This document shows positions 6,282 to 12,806 of a DNA stretch of 12,806 bases, piece after piece. How positions within the stretch are numbered: position 1 is the stretch's first letter; every line of letters begins with the position of its first letter. The position numbers and the translations under genes are program-made. This stretch comes from Synechococcus sp. GFB01 (GTDB lineage: Bacteria; Cyanobacteriota; Cyanobacteriia; PCC-6307; Cyanobiaceae), in contig NZ_LFEK01000029.1 of assembly GCF_001039265.1 (NCBI RefSeq), positions 8,825-21,630 on the forward strand. The letters are read 5' to 3'. The notes beneath the pieces were generated by a model that saw only the letters and a list, made by a program, of their open reading frames with translations, ran no database searches and had not been told where the DNA came from.

Positions 6282-7514
6282 ATGGGCGCGACGCAGGGCA
6301 AGCCGGGTTTCGGCGATGGTGAAGGCGAGCTGCTGACGCTCACCTACCCCAGACCGCTGCCGATGCGGCTGGATCGCTGGCTGGTGGCGCAACGACCGGA
6401 GCAGAGCCGCTCGCGGATCCAGAAGTTCATCGATGCCGGCTACGTGCGCGTCAACGGCGTCACCGGCCGGGCCAAGACTCCCCTGCGCCCGGGCGATGTG
6501 GTGGAGCTGTGGATGCCGCCGCCCGAACCGCTGCCCTACCTGGTGCCCCAGCCGATCGCGCTGGATGTGCTCTACGAGGACACGCACCTGATCGTGCTCA
6601 ACAAGCCGGCCGGCCTCACCGTGCATCCGGCCCCGGGCAACAGAGACGGCACCCTGGTGAACGCTCTGCTGCACCACTGCCCCGATCTGCCGGGCATCGG
6701 CGGCGAGCTGCGCCCCGGCATCGTGCACCGGCTCGACAAGGACACCACCGGCTGCATCGTGGTGGCCAAGAGTCAGGAGGCACTGGTGCGGCTTCAGGGC
6801 CAGATCCAGAAGCGGATCGCCTCGCGGGAGTATCTGGCCGTGGTGCACGGCCAGCCGCAGGCCGACACCGGCACGATCGTGGGAGCGATCGGCCGCCACC
6901 CGGCGGATCGCAAGAAATACGCCGTGGTGCACGACGGCTCCGGCCGCCACGCCTGCACCCACTGGCGCGTGCTGGAGCAGCTCGGCGATTTCGCCCTGCT
7001 GCGCTTCAAGCTCGACACCGGCCGCACCCACCAGATCCGGGTGCACTGCGCCCACATCAACCATCCGATCGTGGGAGATCCGGTGTATTCCCGCGCCCGG
7101 CGGCTGCCGGTGGCGCTGCCCGGTCAGGCCCTGCATGCGGCGGCGCTGGGCCTGAATCACCCGATCACGGGCGAGCGGATGGCCTTCGAGGCGCCGCTGC
7201 CGCCCGCCTTCACGAAACTCCTGGTCGAGCTGCGCCGCCGCCACCAGACTGGGGCCGCCCGTTCAGCGGAGGCGCTCTCGATGGCCGATCAGAACCTTGA
7301 GGCCTTCATCGCGGCGGTGCGCCGGGATCCGGCGTTGCAGGCCCAGCTCACCGCCACAGCCGCGGCCGACGCCGACGCGGTGGCGGCGATCGCCCGGGCC
7401 GCCGGCTTCGTGGTGCACCCCAACGACCTGGTGCGGCACGCCAACGGCGGCCTGGTGGACTACGTGGAGGAGGATTACTTCCTCAAGCCCCGCTGGTGGG
7501 AGCTGGGCGGCTGA
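6282..7514 (+). CDS. rluD: RluD-type 23S rRNA pseudouridine synthase with in-frame C-terminal Nif11 domain
   Basis: The first roughly 315 of 410 residues are a standard RluA/RluD-family synthase, which isomerises uridine in large-subunit rRNA. An S4 RNA-binding domain (28-78, MRLDRWLVAQ to PGDVVEL) is followed by LNKPAGLTVHP (106-116), the catalytic motif HRLDKDTTG (149-157, Asp152) and GRTHQIRVHC (247-256). Residues 319-333 are a linker, and 334-410 form a complete Nif11 domain, an unusual addition for this enzyme. I chose the ATG at 6282 because the upstream extension to 6156 is not family-like and overlaps the divergent protease gene; only a weak CGAAG precedes it. RluD function is confident. 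Whether the fusion is made as one protein is open. 34 bp separate its stop from that of the convergent ABC gene. Confidence 0.9.
   Translation: MGATQGKPGFGDGEGELLTLTYPRPLPMRLDRWLVAQRPEQSRSRIQKFIDAGYVRVNGVTGRAKTPLRPGDVVELWMPPPEPLPYLVPQPIALDVLYEDTHLIVLNKPAGLTVHPAPGNRDGTLVNALLHHCPDLPGIGGELRPGIVHRLDKDTTGCIVVAKSQEALVRLQGQIQKRIASREYLAVVHGQPQADTGTIVGAIGRHPADRKKYAVVHDGSGRHACTHWRVLEQLGDFALLRFKLDTGRTHQIRVHCAHINHPIVGDPVYSRARRLPVALPGQALHAAALGLNHPITGERMAFEAPLPPAFTKLLVELRRRHQTGAARSAEALSMADQNLEAFIAAVRRDPALQAQLTATAAADADAVAAIARAAGFVVHPNDLVRHANGGLVDYVEEDYFLKPRWWELGG
7268..7272 (+). promoter_or_regulatory. Internal Shine-Dalgarno GGAGG before the Nif11 ATG
   Basis: GGAGG stands eight bases before the in-frame ATG at 7281, inside the rluD-type reading frame, where it encodes part of AEAL in the linker. 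It is the strongest ribosome-binding site seen in this window and would allow separate production of the Nif11 domain. Confidence 0.5.
7281..7514 (+). CDS. Nif11-like domain, possibly an independently translated nested gene
   Basis: The 77-residue segment starting MADQNLEAFIAAV has the Nif11 hallmarks: a first helix with LEAF and RRDPALQAQL, then ADADAVAAIARAAGF, then HPNDL. It closes with DYFLKPRWWELGG, an aromatic tail ending in Gly-Gly at the stop. Nif11-type domains occur beside nitrogenase genes and as leader peptides of ribosomal natural products in cyanobacteria. In leaders a core peptide follows the Gly-Gly; here nothing follows, so this is not a precursor by itself. No modification enzyme or peptidase-transporter is in the window. 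It shares frame and stop with the rluD-type gene. The GGAGG-ATG arrangement suggests it began as, or still works as, its own gene. Confidence 0.5.
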   Translation: MADQNLEAFIAAVRRDPALQAQLTATAAADADAVAAIARAAGFVVHPNDLVRHANGGLVDYVEEDYFLKPRWWELGG

Positions 7515-8670
7515 GCCGGGCGACGGCGCCACCCCCCGCTCATCACGCTCAGGCCAGCGCCGGCAGCCGCGGACAGGCCTCCACCAGCCGGCGCGTGATC
7601 GGCGCCCGGGGGTGGCTCAGCAGCCGCTGTCCGGGGCCCTCCTCCACGATGCGACCACCCTCGAGCACGATCACGCGGTGGCAGAAGCCGCTGGCCACCG
7701 CCAGGTCGTGGGTCACGAAGAGAATCCCCAGGCCGAGACGGCTCTGCAGCTCGCGCAGCAGGTCGAGCACCTCGGCCTGCACTTCGGCGTCGAGCATGCT
7801 CACGCTCTCGTCGCAGAGCAGCACCTGCGGTTCGAGGATGAGGGCCCGGGCGATCGCCACCCGCTGCTGCTGGCCGCCGGAGAGCTGACGGGGCAGGCGA
7901 TGCTCGAAGGCCTCCGGCGGGTTGAGCCCCACCGCGGCCAGCAGCTCCCGGGCCCGCGCCTGGGCGGCGGCACGACCCGCCAGCCCGTGGATCAGCAGAG
8001 GGTCGGCGATCGCCTCACCCACGCGCATCTGGGGATTGAGGCAGGCCAGCGGATCCTGGAACACCATCTGAATGCCGCGGCGGGCGCGACGCAGGGCCGC
8101 ACCGCGGAGCCGCTGGAGGTCGACGCCTTCGAAGCGCACGGCACCACCGCGGACTGGCGCGAGGCCCATCAGGCCGCGGCAGAGGGTGCTCTTGCCGCAG
8201 CCGGAGGCGCCCACCAGGCCGATCGTTTCACCGCGGTGCAACCGCAGGCTGACGCCATCCACCGCCTTCAGCCAGCGGGGCTGCCAGGGCAGACCCGGCA
8301 GGGAATGCCAGCAGCGCAGCGCCTCGATCTCCAGCAGCAGGGGAGTGGCGGCCGGGGCCTCGCTGGCGCTGCCCTCCCGCTGCCGCGCCTTGGCCACCAG
8401 GCGCTGGCCCATGGCCGAGCGGGGTGCGGTGAGCAGCTCCCGGGCCGGCGCCTCCTCCACCAGCCGACCCTGATCGAGCACGGCGATGCGGTCGCACCAG
8501 CGGCCCGCCAGGGCCAGGTCGTGGCTGATCAGCAGCAGGGCGCTGCCGGCCTGGCGGCAGAGCGCGGTGAGCTCCTCCATCACCTGGGCCGCCACCGCCA
8601 CATCGAGGCTGGTGGTGGGTTCATCGGCGATCACCAGGGCAGGCTCCAGGGCCATGGCCAGGGCGATCGC
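7386..8670. repeat. Four HIP1 octamers (GCGATCGC)
   Basis: Exact copies lie at 7386-7393, 7850-7857, 8006-8013 and 8663-8670. HIP1 is the highly iterated palindrome of many cyanobacteria. All four lie in coding DNA, mostly at Ala-Ile-Ala codons. No copy was noticed elsewhere in the window. Confidence 0.5.
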
Positions 8671-9159
8671 CAGGCGCTGGCGCATGCCGCCGCTGAATTC
8701 GTGGGGATAGCTGCCGTAGCGGTCCGGGCCGATGCCCACCCGCTCCAGCAGCTGCTCGGCCCGTCGGCGCACCTGAAGGCGCGACCAGGCCGGCCGGTGG
8801 GCAGCCAGGGTGTCGGCCAGATGGCCGCCGATGCTGAGCAGCGGATTGAGCCGGGTCATCGGGTCCTGGAAGACCAGCCCCACCGCCTCGCCCCGCAGGC
8901 GGCGCAGGGCCGGCCGCCGCAGGGTGCGCGGATCCACCCCGGTGAGCTCCAGGCCACCGCCGCACAGGCTGCCGGGCGGCAGCAGCTGCTGCACGGCGCG
9001 TGCCACCGTGCTCTTGCCGCAGCCGGAGGGGCCCACCAGGGCCAGGCTCTCGCCGGCGGCCAGGCGCAGACTCAGACCATCGAGGGTGGCAGCCGGGGCG
9101 CCGGGGTAGCGCACCACCAGATCATCGAGGGCCAGCACAGCCTGCTTCGCCTCGCTCAT
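7549..9159 (-). CDS. ABC transporter ATP-binding protein with two fused ATPase domains (dipeptide/oligopeptide/nickel type)
   Basis: The 536-residue protein joins the two nucleotide-binding subunits of a DppD/DppF-type importer, as in GsiA or YejF. Domain 1 has Walker A GPSGCGKS (43-50), signature SGGMRQR (156-162), Walker B LVIADEP (175-181) and H-loop His213. Domain 2 has Walker A GASGCGKS (317-324), signature SGGQQQR (427-433), Walker B VLLCDES (446-452, Ser after the catalytic Glu instead of Pro) and His484. It would power uptake of peptides or similar small solutes from the cytosolic face. No permease or binding protein is in the window, so substrate is unknown. I chose the ATG at 9159; the open frame to 9366 adds unrelated Arg/Pro-rich sequence that overlaps the divergent rel gene. 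No strong ribosome-binding site. Confidence 0.92.
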   Translation of the reverse strand: MSEAKQAVLALDDLVVRYPGAPAATLDGLSLRLAAGESLALVGPSGCGKSTVARAVQQLLPPGSLCGGGLELTGVDPRTLRRPALRRLRGEAVGLVFQDPMTRLNPLLSIGGHLADTLAAHRPAWSRLQVRRRAEQLLERVGIGPDRYGSYPHEFSGGMRQRLAIALAMALEPALVIADEPTTSLDVAVAAQVMEELTALCRQAGSALLLISHDLALAGRWCDRIAVLDQGRLVEEAPARELLTAPRSAMGQRLVAKARQREGSASEAPAATPLLLEIEALRCWHSLPGLPWQPRWLKAVDGVSLRLHRGETIGLVGASGCGKSTLCRGLMGLAPVRGGAVRFEGVDLQRLRGAALRRARRGIQMVFQDPLACLNPQMRVGEAIADPLLIHGLAGRAAAQARARELLAAVGLNPPEAFEHRLPRQLSGGQQQRVAIARALILEPQVLLCDESVSMLDAEVQAEVLDLLRELQSRLGLGILFVTHDLAVASGFCHRVIVLEGGRIVEEGPGQRLLSHPRAPITRRLVEACPRLPALA

Positions 9160-9263
9160 CGGACTCGGACCTCGCACGGTTCGCCCAGCTTGGATCCGAA
9201 CATCCGCACAGGGCGGCGTCTGTGACCGCCTCCCCATACCATGGATGTACTCCGCAGGGTTGC

Positions 9264-10940
<1,677 letters not shown>

Positions 10941-11685
10941 ACGGCGAGGCGATGGCGCGGGTGGCGCGCCGCTGCAATCTGGTGGGCACCGAGGATCTGC
11001 TCGCTTCGCTGGGCTTCGGCGGGGTCACGCTCCACCAGGTGCTGAACCGCCTGCGCGAGGAGCTGCGGCTGGCCAGCACGGCGGCCGCGCCGGTGCTGAG
11101 CAACGAGGAGCTGGCCCGCTCGGTGACGGCCCAGGCCGAGCAGGCAACCATCCCGGCGCCGGTACGCACAGCTGGCGAGGCCAGCCCGATCCTGGGCCTG
11201 GAAGGCCTGGACTACCGGCTGGGAGGCTGCTGCAGCCCACTGCCGGGCGAGCCGATCCTGGGGGCGGTCGCGCTCGGCAACCACGGCATCACCATCCACC
11301 GCCAGGACTGCAGCAACGTGAGTCAGGTGCCGGTGGAGCGCCGCCTGCCAGTGCGCTGGAACCCGGCGGCCACCTCCCAGAGCCGCCGCTATCCGGTGCA
11401 GCTGCGCATCGAGGTGCTGGATCGGGTAGGAGTGCTCAAGGACATCCTCACCCGCCTCTCAGATCACCGCATCAACGTGAGCGACGCCCGCGTGCGTACC
11501 AGCCCGGGCCGGCCGGCGCGCATCGATCTTCGAGTGGAACTGGAGAGCGCCAGTCAGCTGGCCAGCACGATCAACCAGATCCGCTCGATGGCCGACGTTC
11601 TCGACATCGCCCGTACTGGCCGGGGCTGAGGCCAGAGCGACCTCAACAGTGACGACAACCGTTTGCAATTCATTAGAAACCAACA

Positions 11686-12534
11686 GTGCAGGCAGACAAC
11701 ATCGATAGATCAGACAGAAAACGTGCAGTGGAGACCATAGATCTGCTGCATGCCTACAACCAGAAGCTCTTTGAACGAGCCTATGCGGAGATCCTTCTTC
11801 CAGCCTTTCCCGAAGAAAATGAAAGGGAATCGCAGCAGAGCATTGCCGAACGCTTGGCATGCAAGCCACCCAGTCCACAACCGCTGACCCATGCTTTCCT
11901 TTCCGGCAGGGATCTCAGCAAGCCAGAGCAGGCGGAACTCCTAGCCTTGCTCATTCTGGAAGTTTACAGACGCAGCGGATTGGGGTTGATCACGTATCTG
12001 GCTACAAAGCCGAGTCATCAGAAGAGCGGCCTCGGCAAAAACCTCATGGAACGGGCAAGAACCTGCCTGAAGCATTACGACGAGAACTCCTGCCTGATGG
12101 CAGAGGCGCACAACCCGCAGATGGTGCAGGCAAGAGAAGACATCCTTGATCCGAACAAACGGCTCAGGATTTTCGGAGGCTTGGGCGCGACGATTGTGCC
12201 GATTCGCTATGTTCAACCAAGCCTGTCCATGCGGCAGAAACCATCGCGGAATCTACTTCTGCTTGCCTTTCCTCTATCCAGCACATCGCTCACCGAAGGC
12301 CGCCTCATACTGTTTCTAGAAGAATTTTATCAGGCACTCGGCGTGGAAGATCCGACAAAGAATCTGGACTTCAGGCAGATGCTGAAAGATCTTCAGAGCC
12401 TGACAAGAGAACCAACGGGCCCTGCTGGTTGGCAGGCGTTGGCCAACTCCTGTGGCTGTGGCCTTGCGCGTATCGTCCGGAAGACAGAGAATGGTTCAAT
12501 AGAAAGTGGCCTGAACTCCCATGGCGCACAATAG
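11686..12534 (+). CDS. GNAT-type N-acetyltransferase-like protein
   Basis: The 282-residue protein shows the acetyl-CoA binding signature of GNAT enzymes in LITYLATKPSHQKSGLGKNLM (about 101-121), with the Q/RxxGxG/A loop as QKSGLG. The N-terminal FERAYAEILLPAFPEENER and the later AEAHNP, RLRIFGGLGA and YVQPSL also fit a group of GNAT proteins whose substrates I do not know. The last 80 residues are not recognised. Start is uncertain: a GTG at 11686, or a GTG at 11728 just before ETIDLLHAYNQ. Neither has a good ribosome-binding site and there is no in-frame ATG before residue 121. Its base composition and codon use are clearly less GC-rich than all genes to its left, suggesting transfer. It overlaps the next gene by 14 bases, so they form an operon. 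Confidence 0.7.
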   Translation: MQADNIDRSDRKRAVETIDLLHAYNQKLFERAYAEILLPAFPEENERESQQSIAERLACKPPSPQPLTHAFLSGRDLSKPEQAELLALLILEVYRRSGLGLITYLATKPSHQKSGLGKNLMERARTCLKHYDENSCLMAEAHNPQMVQAREDILDPNKRLRIFGGLGATIVPIRYVQPSLSMRQKPSRNLLLLAFPLSSTSLTEGRLILFLEEFYQALGVEDPTKNLDFRQMLKDLQSLTREPTGPAGWQALANSCGCGLARIVRKTENGSIESGLNSHGAQ

Positions 12535-12806
12535 ACCTGAGGTCCAGGAGATCAATGCCAATCCAGTCTTTTCATTCAGCGATTTTGCAGTCTCCTTCCA
12601 TTGCTGGCTGAAACCCAAGAACAGCAGCTGCAGAGTGATCACAGGCGACAGGAGTCATCAGGAGAATGCCTTCACGTCATTTGAACGTGATCTCACAGCT
12701 CATATTTTCAGGGACCAAGGCATCATGCGATCAGAGCACTACATTGTGCCAAGTGTTCCAGGCGCGAGCAGCGAGGACAGCGGCTCTGTGATCATCCGCT
12801 TTGGAC
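12521..12806 (+). CDS. Unrecognised protein, 3' end cut by window; partner of the acetyltransferase gene
   Basis: The frame from the ATG at 12521 is open for 95 codons to the window end. It begins MAHNRPEVQEINANPVFSF. The visible part has no signal peptide, membrane segment or motif that I can name. It contains a few cysteines, a Ser-rich stretch (PSVPGASSEDSGS), and ends VIIRFG in what could be a beta strand. It overlaps the acetyltransferase gene by 14 bases in a different frame, and shares its lower GC content, so the two were probably acquired and are expressed together. Confidence 0.6.
   Translation, partial: MAHNRPEVQEINANPVFSFSDFAVSFHCWLKPKNSSCRVITGDRSHQENAFTSFERDLTAHIFRDQGIMRSEHYIVPSVPGASSEDSGSVIIRFG

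Noticed and set aside
6153..7244. Minus-strand open frame of 363 codons opposite the rluD-type gene
   Set aside because: His/Gln/Arg-rich shadow of a confidently identified pseudouridine synthase.
7281..7514. Nif11 segment as a lanthipeptide or other ribosomal-peptide precursor
   Set aside because: The Gly-Gly is at the very C-terminus with no core peptide after it, and no modification enzyme or peptidase-transporter is in the window.
7297..9225. Long plus-strand open frame of 642 codons opposite the ABC gene
   Set aside because: It is Gln/His/Ala/Arg-rich antiframe translation of the Nif11 segment and the ABC transporter gene, with no family motif. GC-rich genes commonly give such open frames.
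12429..12611. Small 60-codon plus-strand frame overlapping the acetyltransferase end
   Set aside because: It overlaps two longer, better-supported frames and has no ribosome-binding site or motif.

Overview
The window is GC-rich, densely packed bacterial DNA. Its gene content points to a picocyanobacterium of the Synechococcus/Cyanobium type. The supporting signs are a single long RelA/SpoT homologue, a Nif11 domain, a phosphoglycerate kinase beginning MAKRSLASL, a secreted protease with the C-terminal module common in cyanobacterial type I secretion substrates, and four copies of the cyanobacterial HIP1 octamer GCGATCGC. The lineage call rests on recognition, not on a search.

Left part (1-3511). 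A dehydrogenase of the 3-hydroxyisobutyrate/6-phosphogluconate type runs off the left edge on the minus strand. It diverges from a small exported protein of unknown function (428-856). That gene abuts, stop to stop, the glycolytic/Calvin-cycle gene pgk (minus, 857-2062). Divergent from pgk, a short universal-stress protein gene overlaps by one base the gene for a circularly permuted ribosome-assembly GTPase of the RbgA/YlqF type (2223-3511).

Middle (3512-7514). A large minus-strand subtilisin-like protease (about 890 residues if whole, 3540-6205) carries EF-hand-like loops inside its catalytic domain and a C-terminal secretion-type module. It is split by a frameshift near 4424-4430. Divergent from it is an RluD-type rRNA pseudouridine synthase whose reading frame continues without a stop into a complete Nif11 domain. 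That domain also has its own ATG and a GGAGG ribosome-binding site.

Right part (7549-12806). A duplicated-ATPase peptide/nickel-type ABC transporter subunit (minus) is divergent from a RelA/SpoT (p)ppGpp synthetase/hydrolase. The latter is split by a one-base frameshift in a G-run at 10535-10538. Base composition and codon use then change abruptly to a less GC-rich style. This last stretch holds a GNAT-type acetyltransferase and an overlapping, unrecognised gene cut by the window end; it looks like an accessory, probably acquired, module.

Most of the window is housekeeping: central carbon metabolism, ribosome assembly and modification, stringent response. The parts that deserve a second look are the RluD-Nif11 reading frame, the secreted protease, the two frameshifts and the AT-richer two-gene module at the right end. 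No tRNA, rRNA, CRISPR array, transposase or intergenic gap longer than 300 bases was seen.
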